Both the position numbers and the translations under genes were made by a program. A stretch of 60,195 bases of DNA from an uncultured Clostridia bacterium (GTDB lineage Bacteria > Bacillota > Clostridia > Lachnospirales > Anaerotignaceae), in contig CALWEX010000043.1 in assembly GCA_944377425.1 (NCBI GenBank), forward strand, positions 1-60,195. Direction: 5' to 3'. Below the pieces are notes generated by a model, which saw only the letters and a list, made by a program, of their open reading frames with translations, was not told the origin of the DNA and searched no databases. Below are positions 8,792 to 18,415 of the stretch, one piece after another (positions within the stretch are counted from its first letter, which is position 1; each line of letters starts with the position of its first letter).

Positions 8792-8820
8792 ATTTTATCA
8801 TATATAGTTTTTTATGTCAA
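8792..8820 (-). promoter_or_regulatory. Sigma-A promoter of rnpB
   Basis: TTGACA (8815-8820), 17 bases, TAAAAT (8792-8797) on the minus strand. The TGA inside TTGACA is the stop codon of the upstream kinase gene, so the promoter overlaps that coding region. Confidence 0.85.
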
Positions 8821-10484
8821 ACATTAAATACGCTTCCACCAACAAACTCTTTAATTAATGAGTTATCAGGTATGGCGTCTGTTCCAGCGCAAAGGAAATA
8901 ATCAAGAAACTTTATAAGCCTGTTTGCCACAATATACTCCGGCATGGTTTTGTCTATTTTATAAAGCCTTGGAAGTATGAAAGCTTTTAAAACACAAAGC
9001 TCATAAATGGTAGCTGAGTTAAATACTACGTCGGCATTTTCCTGATACGGGAATATATTTTTTTCCTCTCCACGGCGAACATCAGGCCAAACACTTATAG
9101 TTTCTGCTGCAGAATTGCCACGGAACTGGTAATCACGCACAATTCTTCTAATTAAACGGCTATCTGATGTTGAAATACAGTTATGGGCATCTACATTAAG
9201 CTGTGTCATAGGGCTTACAAATATTCTAAACTTAGCTTCTTCTGGTATAGCCTTTGTAAGCTCAGTATTAAGGCCGTGTATGCCTTCTATAACCACTATT
9301 TCGCCCTTATGAAGTTTAAGTTTTCTGCCTGTTATTCTTCTTTTGCCTGTAATAAAGTCATATGACGGAATTATGGCTTCTTTGCCGTTTATAAGGTCGT
9401 TTAAGTCTTTATTAAACTTTTTCAAATCAAGAGCAGACAAACCTTCATAATCTGGCTTTCCATCAGGACCAAGAGGTGTTTTGTCCCTGTTAACAAAATA
9501 ATCATCCATACCTATAGCCTGAGGCTTAATTCCGTTTACCCTAAGCTGAACACACAGCCTTTGAGCAAAAGATGTTTTGCCTGAAGATGATGGCCCAGCT
9601 ATAAGCACAATTTTAACTTTATCACTTCTTGCTGTTATTTCATCGGCAATGTTTGCTATTTTCTTTTCATGCAAAGCCTCGTTTACTCTAACAAGCTCAT
9701 CAAAGCCGCCTTTTGCGATTACATCGTTTAAATCTGCAATGCATTTTACTTCCATTAAATTACACCAATCCAGCTGCTCCATAAAAACTTTTGATATTTT
9801 CTCAAAGTTATCGTAAGTTTCAGGAGCATAAAGGCATTTAGTAGATGGCATTCTGAGAAGAAATCCTTTTTCATAAAGGGATAAGTCAAATATCTTAAGA
9901 TACCCTGTAAAAGGCAACATATAGCCATAATAATAATCATAAAAATCATCAAGTTTATAAACACTTACACAAGATATTCTTCTATAGGCCAATAGCCGCG
10001 ACTTATCTTCCATGCCATATTTAGAAGCAAGCTCTATAGCCTCATCAGCACTTACAATAAGCCGCTCTATAGGATGATTAGCGTTAACTATTTCCTGCAT
10101 TTTACTTTTTACTTCAGATAAAAACTTCTCATCTACTGTTAAGCCCTTTTGATATACCTCTGTATATAAATTTCCATTTATTGAGTGCTCAATATAAATT
10201 TTTGTGTCTATACCATATAGCTCTTTTATTGCCTTTACCATTATAAAAGACAGACTTCTGGAATAAACTCTTACTCCGTCTTGGTTTGTAAGGTCAATAA
10301 AATTTATATCCATACTTTTGGTTATTTTATTTCCCAGTTCATACAAAACATTTCCGCTTTTAGCCAGCATAATATCTGTTTTATAATTATCTCTATACTT
10401 TTGGGCTATTTCGTAAAAATATGTTCCGCTCTTAATTTCCTGCTGGTCTTTACCATCAACAGTAATTGTTATTTTGTTATCCAT
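8817..10484 (-). CDS. Uridine kinase-like nucleoside kinase with N-terminal TGS/ThrRS-like domain
   Basis: A 555-residue cytoplasmic protein. Residues 1-65 resemble a TGS domain and roughly 70-230 the second additional domain of threonyl-tRNA synthetase. The C-terminal half is a uridine kinase/phosphoribulokinase-type P-loop kinase, with GPSSSGKTS at 297-305, GMDDYFVNRDKTP and IVVIEGIHGLN. Such fusions are frequent in Clostridia and are usually annotated nucleoside kinase; the substrate is not settled by sequence. The ATG at 10484 has AGGGTGAG upstream. It follows the Nif3-family gene and is the last coding gene before rnpB, whose promoter overlaps its stop. Confidence 0.88.
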   Translation of the reverse strand: MDNKITITVDGKDQQEIKSGTYFYEIAQKYRDNYKTDIMLAKSGNVLYELGNKITKSMDINFIDLTNQDGVRVYSRSLSFIMVKAIKELYGIDTKIYIEHSINGNLYTEVYQKGLTVDEKFLSEVKSKMQEIVNANHPIERLIVSADEAIELASKYGMEDKSRLLAYRRISCVSVYKLDDFYDYYYGYMLPFTGYLKIFDLSLYEKGFLLRMPSTKCLYAPETYDNFEKISKVFMEQLDWCNLMEVKCIADLNDVIAKGGFDELVRVNEALHEKKIANIADEITARSDKVKIVLIAGPSSSGKTSFAQRLCVQLRVNGIKPQAIGMDDYFVNRDKTPLGPDGKPDYEGLSALDLKKFNKDLNDLINGKEAIIPSYDFITGKRRITGRKLKLHKGEIVVIEGIHGLNTELTKAIPEEAKFRIFVSPMTQLNVDAHNCISTSDSRLIRRIVRDYQFRGNSAAETISVWPDVRRGEEKNIFPYQENADVVFNSATIYELCVLKAFILPRLYKIDKTMPEYIVANRLIKFLDYFLCAGTDAIPDNSLIKEFVGGSVFNV

Positions 10485-10511
10485 ACGCTGCTCACCCTGC
10501 TTAATAAGTCA

Positions 10512-11318
10512 TTATTTAATATAGTCAAAAACCTGTCCGTTTACTTTGCTTGCTTTTACAGTAATTTCATAGCCTGCTTTATTTGCTTCGTCTTGGATAT
10601 AATCCCTTAAAACAGGTACAATAATGTTTTCTGTTCCATAATGTGTGGCATCTATAAGGCACATATCCATATTTAAAGCCTTTTGTGCCTCATGGAATTT
10701 AACATCTGATGTAATATAGCAGTCACAGCCATTGGCTTTAGCTTCCTCTATAAACTCAAAACCTGCACCTGTGCAAAGACCAACTTTATATATATCTTTT
10801 TCTTTATTTCCAACTACTGTTAAGCAGTTAAGATTAAGTTTTTCTTTAACTAATTTTGCAAAGTCATAAAACTTCATACTATTAGATAAACTTCCAAACC
10901 TGCCCAAACCGTTAGGCATTTCATCCTGCTGACAGCTTACAGCCAGTGGTTCAATGTCTTTAAGTCCTATAATTTGGGCTAATGTATCGTTTGTACCACC
11001 AAAAGCCGTATCTAAGTTAGTATGCATTGCGTAAGCGCATATTCCATTTTCAGCTAAAGCAAGTATTTTTCTGCCCTCAGGCGTTGAATCGCTTACGCTT
11101 TTAATTGAGCCGAATATAAGGGGATGATGAGTTACTATAATATCAGCCTTAATATCAATAGCTTCTTTTATAACGTCATCTGTAACATCAAGAGCTGTAA
11201 GCACAGTTTTAATCTCTTTATTTCTGCGGCCAACCAAAAGACCTGGGTTATCCCAGCTTTCAGCTAAATATAAAGGCGCTTTCTTCTCAAGTATTTTAAT
11301 TAATTCACTGCATATCAT
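10512..11318 (-). CDS. Nif3-like dinuclear metal center protein
   Basis: Member of the Nif3/YqfO (GTP cyclohydrolase I type 2-like) family, a toroidal hexamer with a two-metal site and no agreed reaction. The 268-residue protein shows the metal motifs VTHHPLIFGSIK and HTNLDTAFGGTND and the C-terminal DATHYGTEN. It lacks the CutA1-like insertion of longer members. Its start overlaps the end of trmK by 14 bases, the usual trmK-nif3 pairing of Firmicutes downstream of rpoD, so translation is probably coupled. Confidence 0.92.
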   Translation of the reverse strand: MICSELIKILEKKAPLYLAESWDNPGLLVGRRNKEIKTVLTALDVTDDVIKEAIDIKADIIVTHHPLIFGSIKSVSDSTPEGRKILALAENGICAYAMHTNLDTAFGGTNDTLAQIIGLKDIEPLAVSCQQDEMPNGLGRFGSLSNSMKFYDFAKLVKEKLNLNCLTVVGNKEKDIYKVGLCTGAGFEFIEEAKANGCDCYITSDVKFHEAQKALNMDMCLIDATHYGTENIIVPVLRDYIQDEANKAGYEITVKASKVNGQVFDYIK

Positions 11319-11994
11319 ATCTTTTAAGCACCTCCAAATACATGCTGACTGATTTTTTTAACTCACTCATGTCAGCATTGCTTTCTGACTTTCTACTGGC
11401 ATTTTCTAATATGCTTTGATATTTATTTAATCTTAAAGTAACATATTCCTTTAAAACAGGCGACTTGCTATCTATAAGTTTTTTACCAAAATAATAATAC
11501 AGTTCATCAGTATAATATTCACTGCCTTTTACTGCACTTATTATATTATAATATTTTCCGCCTTCACAAAGCATTAATTCATCATCTATCTTAAAACCTA
11601 ACTGATGAATAAGCTTTCTTACACTGTAAATATCTCTTTGCGGCTGTAAAATCAGCTGCTTTACATGTTCTAACTTATCAGCACCTTTTTTTAATATATC
11701 ACAAATTAAAAGCCCGCCCATTCCTGCTATAATTACAGTTTCGGCCTCTCCTTTACTGAGAGGCTCTAATCCACTGCCCAAACGTGTTTCAATAATTTCT
11801 CCAAAACCGTAATGAGAAACATTCTCAGACGCTTTATTAAGCGGGCCTTTATTTACATCACATGCTATAGCTTTATCAATATTATTTTGATAGGCAAGAT
11901 AGCACGGTATATAGCCATGGTCAGTACCTATATCCGCAATGCTTCTGTACTTAACCAAACTGGCTACTGTTTTAAGCCTTTGGGATAATTCCAT
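11305..11994 (-). CDS. trmK: tRNA (adenine-22-N1)-methyltransferase TrmK
   Basis: Adds a methyl group to N1 of A22 in the D-loop region of certain tRNAs. The 229-residue protein has a Rossmann methyltransferase fold with the SAM motif IADIGTDHGYIP, then AETVIIAGMGGLLI and LILQPQRD, all typical of TrmK/YqfN. A C-terminal helical region (about 160-229) matches the family's tail. The ATG at 11994 is three bases after the preceding gene's stop, and its end overlaps the Nif3-family gene. Confidence 0.92.
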   Translation of the reverse strand: MELSQRLKTVASLVKYRSIADIGTDHGYIPCYLAYQNNIDKAIACDVNKGPLNKASENVSHYGFGEIIETRLGSGLEPLSKGEAETVIIAGMGGLLICDILKKGADKLEHVKQLILQPQRDIYSVRKLIHQLGFKIDDELMLCEGGKYYNIISAVKGSEYYTDELYYYFGKKLIDSKSPVLKEYVTLRLNKYQSILENASRKSESNADMSELKKSVSMYLEVLKRYDMQ

Positions 11995-11997
11995 AAT

Positions 11998-12909
11998 TTA
12001 CTCACCTTTGTAGTTTAAATAAGCTGTTTTTGTTTCGTCGTCCCAGTATATTTTATCATCGCTTATGCCTAAAGCACAGCCTAAATCTCTTAAGCTTAAA
12101 AATGCCCTGTCATCTTTAATCTCCATTGGAGTATTAAGCGGTACTTCTGTACCATTTATATTCATAGTGTCTTTGCCTACTGTAAAAGACATGTATCTTT
12201 CACCCATTAAAATAGTTACCTTTTTTGTAGCATCATCCCATGAAACAATAGCACTTCCGTTTAAAGCTTCTGCAATAAACCTTACAGGAAGCATTACATA
12301 GTTTTCATCGTTTATGTAAGAACCGTTGTCGTTACCATCCTTTGTATCAACAACCACTTCCGGAAGCTGTGATTTAGCATAATCTGACGAATTTTCCATA
12401 TTTGTAGAGCCTTCCACAGTAAAAAACTCATCATCAAAAACTATATATTTTGTGTTAAAATTACTATCATCTGAATTATATGACTGTCCAAAAGCATTAT
12501 CTGGATATTCATCACTTTCTTCTGTTATAAGCTCCAAAGGATATGCACCCTCAGCCAAACTGCCGTTAAGATACATTTTAACATTGCTTAACTCAATAAC
12601 CATTGGTTCTTTGCTGCTTTCAGATTTAATAGAAACTTTTATAATACCGTTTTCTGATGTTACAGAGTCAATTTTTCCATCGCCGGATAAAACATTATAT
12701 TCTATTCCATCTTCAAAAGAAACATACTGGCATCTTAAATAAATATTCTTATCCTCTTTAATAGCGCCTGGCGCTGATTCTTTTATGATTATGTTGTCTG
12801 CTGTAACCTGTCTTGTACCAGCAGTAACTGTAGGGCCTGCGTATGCGGCACAAACTGATGAAAATGTCATTGCGCATATTAAAACTGCTGTAAAAAACAT
12901 CTTTTTCAT
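11998..12909 (-). CDS. Secreted protein with copper amine oxidase N-terminal (stalk) domain
   Basis: About 303 residues. MKKMFFTAVLICAMTFSSVC is a signal peptide with a likely cleavage after AYA. The C-terminal 100 residues form a copper-amine-oxidase N-domain-like repeat: VMLPVRFIAEALNG, VSWDDATKKVTI, FLSLRDLGCALGI and a closing WDDETKTAYL. The central part (about 25-190) is beta-rich and not recognised. No catalytic amine oxidase domain is present; such stalk domains are found in many clostridial exported proteins. The frame extends upstream to 12951, but the ATG at 12909 has GGAGG and begins the signal peptide. It sits between rpoD and trmK, separated from rpoD by a hairpin. Confidence 0.85.
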   Translation of the reverse strand: MKKMFFTAVLICAMTFSSVCAAYAGPTVTAGTRQVTADNIIIKESAPGAIKEDKNIYLRCQYVSFEDGIEYNVLSGDGKIDSVTSENGIIKVSIKSESSKEPMVIELSNVKMYLNGSLAEGAYPLELITEESDEYPDNAFGQSYNSDDSNFNTKYIVFDDEFFTVEGSTNMENSSDYAKSQLPEVVVDTKDGNDNGSYINDENYVMLPVRFIAEALNGSAIVSWDDATKKVTILMGERYMSFTVGKDTMNINGTEVPLNTPMEIKDDRAFLSLRDLGCALGISDDKIYWDDETKTAYLNYKGE

Positions 12910-12940
12910 TTTAAATTCCTCCAAATCAATTATTTTAAAT

Positions 12941-12973
12941 AAAGCTGCCAAAAATACTTGTTTCGGCAGCTTT
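12941..12973 (-). terminator. Hairpin between rpoD and the stalk-domain gene
   Basis: AAAGCTGCC and GGCAGCTTT (minus strand) form a 9-bp stem with a 15-base loop, followed by ATTTAAAAT. The U tract is weak, so partial termination after rpoD is likely rather than a full stop. Confidence 0.6.
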
Positions 12974-12979
12974 TATATT

Positions 12980-14053
12980 TTATTCAATAAAATCCTTTAA
13001 TTTTTTGCTTCTGCTTGGATGTCTTAACTTTCTGAGTGCTTTTGCCTCAATCTGTCTTATTCTTTCTCTTGTAACCTTAAACTCACGGCCTACTTCTTCA
13101 AGAGTTCTTGCTCTGCCATCATCAAGACCAAATCTTAATCTTAATACCTTTTTCTCCCTGTCAGTTAAAGTATTAAGAACATCTTTAAGCTGTTCCTGCA
13201 AAAGAGTATACGCAGCAGCTTCAGCAGGGGCTGGTATATCGTCATCAGGTATAAAGTCACCTAAATGACTGTCCTCCTCCTCGCCAATAGGTGTTTCAAG
13301 AGATACAGGTTCCTGAGCAATTTTCATAATTTCTCTTACTTTATCAACTGGCATAAGCATTTCCTGTGCCAGCTCTTCAGCAGTCGGTTCACGGCCAAGC
13401 TCTTGAATAAGCTGTCTGGAAATTCTGATTAATTTATTAATTGTTTCAACCATATGCACAGGTATTCTTATTGTTCTTGCCTGGTCAGCAATAGCTCTTG
13501 TAATAGCCTGTCTAATCCACCATGTAGCATATGTGCTGAATTTATAGCCTTTATTATAGTCAAACTTTTCAACAGCCTTAATAAGACCGAGATTTCCTTC
13601 CTGAATTAAGTCAAGGAAAAGCATACCTCTTCCTACATATCTTTTAGCTATACTTACAACCAAACGAAGGTTGGCTTCGGCAAGTTTCTTTTTAGCTGCC
13701 TCGTCGCCCTCTTCCATTCTTTTTGCAAGCTCTATTTCTTCATCAGCACTTAAAAGAGGCACTTTACCAATTTCCTTAAGATACATACGTACAGGGTCAT
13801 CGATATTTATTCCTTCAGGAAGCGAAATATCTATTTCCTTTTCAACGTCCTCGTCCATATCCATAATACCAAGAACGTCTATTCCCTGTGCCTCAAAATA
13901 CTCATAAACCTTGTCTATCTGGTCAGGCTCTAATTCAATCTCCCCCAAATAGTCCATAATTTCCTTGTATTCGAGTACATTCTTTTTTCTTTTCGCCATA
14001 GCAACAAGTTCTTTAAGGCGACTAAGAAGTAATGCTTCGTCTCCAGCTTTCAT
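12980..14053 (-). CDS. rpoD: Primary sigma factor RpoD (sigma-A)
   Basis: Housekeeping sigma factor that directs RNA polymerase to promoters such as the TTGACA/TATAAT pairs in this window. The 357-residue form has region 1.2 ([17 protein letters not shown]), region 2 ([47 protein letters not shown]), region 3 and region 4 ([30 protein letters not shown]). The ATG at 14053 is preceded by AAAGGAAGG; an upstream in-frame ATG at 14104 has no ribosome binding site and would add 17 unrelated residues. The dnaG-rpoD order is the classic macromolecular synthesis arrangement. Confidence 0.96.
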   Translation of the reverse strand: MKAGDEALLLSRLKELVAMAKRKKNVLEYKEIMDYLGEIELEPDQIDKVYEYFEAQGIDVLGIMDMDEDVEKEIDISLPEGINIDDPVRMYLKEIGKVPLLSADEEIELAKRMEEGDEAAKKKLAEANLRLVVSIAKRYVGRGMLFLDLIQEGNLGLIKAVEKFDYNKGYKFSTYATWWIRQAITRAIADQARTIRIPVHMVETINKLIRISRQLIQELGREPTAEELAQEMLMPVDKVREIMKIAQEPVSLETPIGEEEDSHLGDFIPDDDIPAPAEAAAYTLLQEQLKDVLNTLTDREKKVLRLRFGLDDGRARTLEEVGREFKVTRERIRQIEAKALRKLRHPSRSKKLKDFIE

Positions 14054-14107
14054 TTGAACCTTCCTTTCGATTCCCCGTATTACAAGCCAGCATTTAGCCG
14101 ACATAAA

Positions 14108-15898
14108 TTACAGTTGTAACTCAAAGCTTTCAAGCTTTTTCTTCATTTCCAAAGCTTCTTGTATTTCTTCAATAGTTTTAGCATTTGATGCTATATAATC
14201 TAAGTTAGCACGTTTAATAAGCTTAATATTCTCATTAACTGCTTTTTCTATTTCCTCTGTATCATCATAATCTGTTTTAACACTAAAAACGGAAGCTGCC
14301 GCTTTTTGGCTTTCTTCATTGTCAAAAAGATTAACCGCATCAGCCGGAACAATGTCCTTTCCTGCCGCATAAGAATCGTACACATACTTTAAAAGTTTTG
14401 AACGTGTTTCGTCTTTTAATTCCTCAGGTTTAAGTATTTCCATTATTCGCCTGCATATTTCTTTTTTTGTTGAACAAATTGAAATTATACTGTTTTGAGC
14501 CTGTAAAAGACCTTTAGCGTCGTTCAGATTAGGAATATACTGAGTATTATTTGTGTCATATTTACGAATTTTTTGTTTTGAGGCTTCTCTGTTAAAATCA
14601 ATATCACGCTTTTTATCAGTATCAAATATTTCTTCCTCAACGGCCTGTCTTGAAACACCCGTATCGTCAGATATTTTTTTAATATACATATCCCTTTCTA
14701 TAGGTGATGATAAGTTTGATATAAGTCCTGCTGCCTCACGTGTAAAAAGCATTTTCTGCTCGCTGTCGTCCATACTGTACTTTTTACGAGCACAATTAAT
14801 TTGAAAATCCATATAGCTTATGGCATTTACTATAAGCTTACCAAATTCAAGTGAGCCATTATGTTTTATATACTCATCCGGGTCCTTTCCATCCGGCACT
14901 TGCAAAACCTTTACCCTTAAACCAGCATCAGTAAGAATAGGTATTGCTCTTAAAGCGGCTTTTTCTCCTGCACTGTCACTGTCAAAAACAAGTATTACAT
15001 CTGAAACAAATTTTTTAAGCAGTAAAGCATGTTCAGCAGTAAAAGCAGTTCCTAAGGAAGCAGCAACATTTCTATATCCGGCCTGATATATAGTTATCAT
15101 GTCCATATATCCTTCAACAATAATTATTTCTTTTTTCCTTTCCGCTCTGGCTAAGTTCAAACCGTACAAATTTCGCTTTTTGTTAAATATTATTGTTTCT
15201 GGTGAATTAAGGTATTTAGGCTCACCGCTTTCCATAATCCTGCCGCCAAAACCAATACATCTGCCTTGTATGTCGAATATAGGAAACATCAGCCTATTAT
15301 AAAACCTGTCATGATAGCCGTTTTTTGATTTATTTTCCAGTACAAGCCCACTTTCAAGTATTTCTTCCAAAGTAAAGCCCTTTTCTTTTAAATGCTCAAA
15401 AAGTGCGTTCCTGCTGTTAGGCGCAAAACCAATGCCAAACTTTCTTTGAACAGGCACGCTTATTTTTCGTTTGTTAACATATTCAAGAGCTTTTAAACCT
15501 TCAGGCGAATGCAGTTTTTGATAAAAAAACATTCCTGCCGCACTATGTAATTCGTATAACCTTGTTTTAAGCTTTTCTTTTTTAGCTGCCTCAGGCGAAT
15601 AATCAGCTTTAGGCAGAGTAATTCCGGCTCTATCCGCCAGTTTTTGCACTGCCTCTACAAAATCGCAGTTTTCCATCTGCATAATAAAGCTTATAACATT
15701 GCCAGCAGCACCACAGCCAAAACAATAATACAGCTGTTTATCGGCGCTGACAGAAAAAGAAGGCGTGTTTTCATTGTGGAACGGGCATAACCCAAAATAA
15801 GAGCTTCCTTTCTTTTTAAGCGGCAAATACCCTTTTATAACTTCTACAATGTCATTTCTCAGCCTTACTTCTTCCAATATTTCCTGTGGATAGTACAT
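14108..15898 (-). CDS. dnaG: DNA primase DnaG
   Basis: Synthesises RNA primers for replication. The N-terminal CHC2 zinc-binding domain has C38, H41, C59 and C62 (CPFH, CFGC). The primase core and Toprim domain include IGFGGRIMESGEPKYLNSP, IIVEGYMDMI and LVFDSDSAGEKAA. The C-terminal 130 residues are the variable helicase-binding region. Length is 596 with the ATG at 15898, which has GGGG seven bases upstream; the frame opens five codons earlier at 15913. It lies between dgt and rpoD on the same strand. The 250 bases upstream (15899-16150) are AT-rich, and I see no convincing consensus promoter or terminator there. Confidence 0.95.
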   Translation of the reverse strand: MYYPQEILEEVRLRNDIVEVIKGYLPLKKKGSSYFGLCPFHNENTPSFSVSADKQLYYCFGCGAAGNVISFIMQMENCDFVEAVQKLADRAGITLPKADYSPEAAKKEKLKTRLYELHSAAGMFFYQKLHSPEGLKALEYVNKRKISVPVQRKFGIGFAPNSRNALFEHLKEKGFTLEEILESGLVLENKSKNGYHDRFYNRLMFPIFDIQGRCIGFGGRIMESGEPKYLNSPETIIFNKKRNLYGLNLARAERKKEIIIVEGYMDMITIYQAGYRNVAASLGTAFTAEHALLLKKFVSDVILVFDSDSAGEKAALRAIPILTDAGLRVKVLQVPDGKDPDEYIKHNGSLEFGKLIVNAISYMDFQINCARKKYSMDDSEQKMLFTREAAGLISNLSSPIERDMYIKKISDDTGVSRQAVEEEIFDTDKKRDIDFNREASKQKIRKYDTNNTQYIPNLNDAKGLLQAQNSIISICSTKKEICRRIMEILKPEELKDETRSKLLKYVYDSYAAGKDIVPADAVNLFDNEESQKAAASVFSVKTDYDDTEEIEKAVNENIKLIKRANLDYIASNAKTIEEIQEALEMKKKLESFELQL

Positions 15899-16150
15899 AT
15901 ATACACCCCGCATATAAAAACCACATCAATCAAATTATTTTGATGCAGCTGATATTAAAGGCTTGATATACTGCCCGATAAGAGTTATTTTCTACAAAAA
16001 AATTTAAACTCCTTCTTTTTCATTAAAAATATTCAAAAATTATATTAATTTCTTGTTTAAAACGCTGACTAACGTAAAAATCAAGTATATTTTGAAAAAA
16101 TTTCATATTAAAAAACAATTATGTATTATAATTCTCTATTCGTAAAATGC

Positions 16151-17155
16151 TCAGTAAATACTCCATGAAGATGGTATAAATAAATCAGAATACAACTTAA
16201 CAGCGTACCTGTCAGTCATGCAAGCTATAAAATCACATACAACAGTTTCAATATCTTCCCCATTTCTAAGAAGATTTATAAACTCATTTTTCATTTTATC
16301 CGGATTTTTAATAAAATACTCAAACAAACCGCCTATCATATATTCTACTTTTCGGCTTTCATTTTCTGAGCGCTTGTCGTTATAAACATTGTCAAACATA
16401 AACTTCCTAAGGTCTGCCATAATTTGACCTATGTTAGGACTCATTATAATATCATTTTTGTCAAAGCTGTAAAATATTACATCTTTTATAAATGTATTAA
16501 GTCTGTCGCTGTTGGTATGTCCTATTATATCTGTTATATCGCTTGGTATACTATTTTCTTTAAGTATTCCTCCCCTTTGAGCATCATCAATATCATGGTT
16601 AATATAGGCTATTTTATCTGATAAACGCACTATTTTACCTTCAAGGGTTTCAGGCTTTCCGCCTGTTCTATGGTTTAAAATACCGTTTCTTACTTCAAAA
16701 GTTAAATTAAGACCCAAACCGTCTTTTTCAAGCCTGTCAACAACTCTAAGGCTTTGTTTATTATGCTCAAAACCTTTGGAACAAAGCATATTAAGAGCTT
16801 TTTCTCCTGCATGGCCAAAAGGAGTGTGCCCTAAATCATGCCCCAATGCTATGGCTTCCGTTAAATCCTCATTTAGCTTAAGCGCCCTTGCTATTGTTCT
16901 TGCAATTTGCGAAACTTCAAGGGTATGAGTAAGCCTTGTTCTGTAGTGGTCACCTTCTGGAGAGATAAAAACCTGTGTTTTATGCTTCATTCGCCTGAAT
17001 GCTTTTGAATGTATTATTCTGTCACGGTCTCGTTGAAAATCCGTTCTTATCTGGCATTTTTCTTCTTCTTTTTCTCTACCTTTAGAAAACCTACTTTTGG
17101 CCGCATCTTGGCTAAGATAATTTAATTCAAAATCTTCATGGATTTCTCTTAACAA
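16151..17155 (-). CDS. dgt: dGTPase-like HD-domain triphosphohydrolase
   Basis: Removes triphosphate from deoxynucleoside triphosphates, controlling dNTP pools. The 334-residue protein has the HD superfamily metal ligands in TRLTHTLEV and ALGHDLGHTPFGHAGE, and the dGTPase N-terminal segment SKAFRRMKHKTQVF. The start is TTG at 17155 with GGAGG seven bases upstream; no ATG fits. It matches the shorter, type-2 dGTPase-like proteins that precede dnaG in many Clostridia. Exact nucleotide preference cannot be told from sequence. Confidence 0.9.
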   Translation of the reverse strand: MLREIHEDFELNYLSQDAAKSRFSKGREKEEEKCQIRTDFQRDRDRIIHSKAFRRMKHKTQVFISPEGDHYRTRLTHTLEVSQIARTIARALKLNEDLTEAIALGHDLGHTPFGHAGEKALNMLCSKGFEHNKQSLRVVDRLEKDGLGLNLTFEVRNGILNHRTGGKPETLEGKIVRLSDKIAYINHDIDDAQRGGILKENSIPSDITDIIGHTNSDRLNTFIKDVIFYSFDKNDIIMSPNIGQIMADLRKFMFDNVYNDKRSENESRKVEYMIGGLFEYFIKNPDKMKNEFINLLRNGEDIETVVCDFIACMTDRYAVKLYSDLFIPSSWSIY

Positions 17156-17397
17156 AATAACACCTCCAATTCAATAACTAATTAATTACATTTACTACAT
17201 TTTAAGCCTAAATCCTTCTTTAAAACAAAAAAATTTATTATAATCATTGTTTTTTGTTCTATAAATAGGATACGACGATTTATTAAAAGTATGTTGAGTT
17301 TTATTTATCATTTTAGATGCCATTTAAAGCATTTAAAACACTATGGACTTTAGCATAAAATTGGTATAAAATTTAAGATTATAGGGAGGTGCTTAAA

Positions 17398-17760
17398 ATG
17401 CCCGCAATTAAAATAGAAATGGGAAACAAATGGAAGGTTGAAACAGCAGTTGCCGTAAAAAACATTGTAATGAATGTTGTTAAAAATGAACTTTCACTTA
17501 AATCTTCCGAAAGGAATATTAGGGTTTTGCGTTATGACCAAGACCTTTTTGAGCTTCAGGACGATTACGAAATTTTTATAGAACTCCAGCTTGAATCCGG
17601 AAGAAGTGACGAATTAAAGCGCCAGCTATACAAAAGTATAGTAACAGCTCTTGAAGAAAAAACATTATTCCAAAAAGAAAGCATACTAATTTTTATAAAC
17701 GAACAGCCGCCTGAAAACTGGGGTGTAAAAGGCGGAATACCTTTAAGCGATGTTAAATAA
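17398..17760 (+). CDS. Tautomerase family protein
   Basis: A 120-residue member of the tautomerase superfamily (Tautomerase_2-like). With the ATG at 17398, preceded by GGGAGG, the mature protein would begin PAIKIEM, giving the N-terminal proline that acts as catalytic base. An earlier in-frame ATG at 17389 would bury that proline and is rejected. The C-terminal ENWGVKGGIPLSD is conserved in the family. The natural substrate is unknown. It is followed 32 bases later by a PPOX-family gene on the same strand. The 242 bases upstream hold a TATAAA-like box near 17366 but no clear -35. Confidence 0.82.
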   Translation: MPAIKIEMGNKWKVETAVAVKNIVMNVVKNELSLKSSERNIRVLRYDQDLFELQDDYEIFIELQLESGRSDELKRQLYKSIVTALEEKTLFQKESILIFINEQPPENWGVKGGIPLSDVK

Positions 17761-17792
17761 TATTTTAAATACATATGAAAGGAAGTTTTAGT

Positions 17793-18191
17793 ATGGATGA
17801 ATTATTGGAATTTTTAAAAAATAACCCTATTTTTTACTTAGCTACTAACGACAATGGACAGCCAAGGGTACGACCTTTTGGTTTCCACATGATTTACGAC
17901 GGAAAATTCTATATGGTAAGTGCTAATGTAAAAAAAGTATATAAACAGCTTAAAGAAAACCCAAAAATCGAGTTCTGCTCAATGGCTCCAGATACACATT
18001 TCTTAAGAGTAACAGGCGAAGTTGTTTTTGATGATGACAATATTGAAGCAAAGAAAAAAGTATTTGAGATAATGCCTGACCTTCTTAAAATGTATGGCTC
18101 AGCTGAAAACCCTGCTATGTCTGTTTTCTATCTTAAAAATATTACAGCTACAATGGCGTCTCTTACAGAGCCAGAAAGAAAAATTATTTAA
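17793..18191 (+). CDS. Pyridoxamine 5'-phosphate oxidase family flavoprotein
   Basis: A 132-residue split-barrel protein of the PPOX-like family. It begins MDELLEFLKNNPIFYLATND and continues GQPRVRPFGFHMIYDGKFYMVS, the flavin-binding strand pattern. It lacks the full residue set of biosynthetic PdxH, so a general flavin reductase or nitroreductase-like role is more likely than PLP synthesis. The frame opens at 17775, but the ATG at 17793 has AAAGGAAG upstream. It shares an operon with the tautomerase gene and ends in a strong terminator. Confidence 0.83.
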   Translation: MDELLEFLKNNPIFYLATNDNGQPRVRPFGFHMIYDGKFYMVSANVKKVYKQLKENPKIEFCSMAPDTHFLRVTGEVVFDDDNIEAKKKVFEIMPDLLKMYGSAENPAMSVFYLKNITATMASLTEPERKII

Positions 18192-18200
18192 TTATTGTTC

Positions 18201-18232
18201 AAAAAGACGGTTTTTAAAAACCGTCTTTTTTT
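18201..18232 (+). terminator. Terminator of the tautomerase/PPOX operon
   Basis: AAGACGGTTTTT and AAAAACCGTCTT form a perfect 12-bp stem followed by a T run, directly after the PPOX-family gene. Confidence 0.9.
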
Positions 18233-18380
18233 AATATATTTTTAATATAATTAAATATTTTCATATAGTGCTAATTTGGTATATTTTACCTATTTATAAT
18301 TAAATTGTTTCGTTTCGTAAATATATAATTATTAAACTTCACCAATAAATCGTCATATTTTACAATATTTTCAAACCTTA

Positions 18381-18409
18381 TTTACAAATACCTTGGTATG
18401 TTATATACT
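18381..18409 (+). promoter_or_regulatory. Sigma-A promoter of the alanine symporter gene
   Basis: TTTACA (18381-18386) and TATACT (18404-18409) with 17-base spacing. The predicted start, near 18416, leaves a leader of about 190 bases before the ATG. The stretch 18233-18380 is AT-rich with nothing recognised. Confidence 0.75.
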
Positions 18410-18415
18410 GAAATA

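Noticed and set aside
14054..14104. Upstream ATG (14104) as the start of rpoD
   Set aside because: No ribosome binding site; the added residues do not resemble sigma-A, while the ATG at 14053 has AAAGGAAGG.
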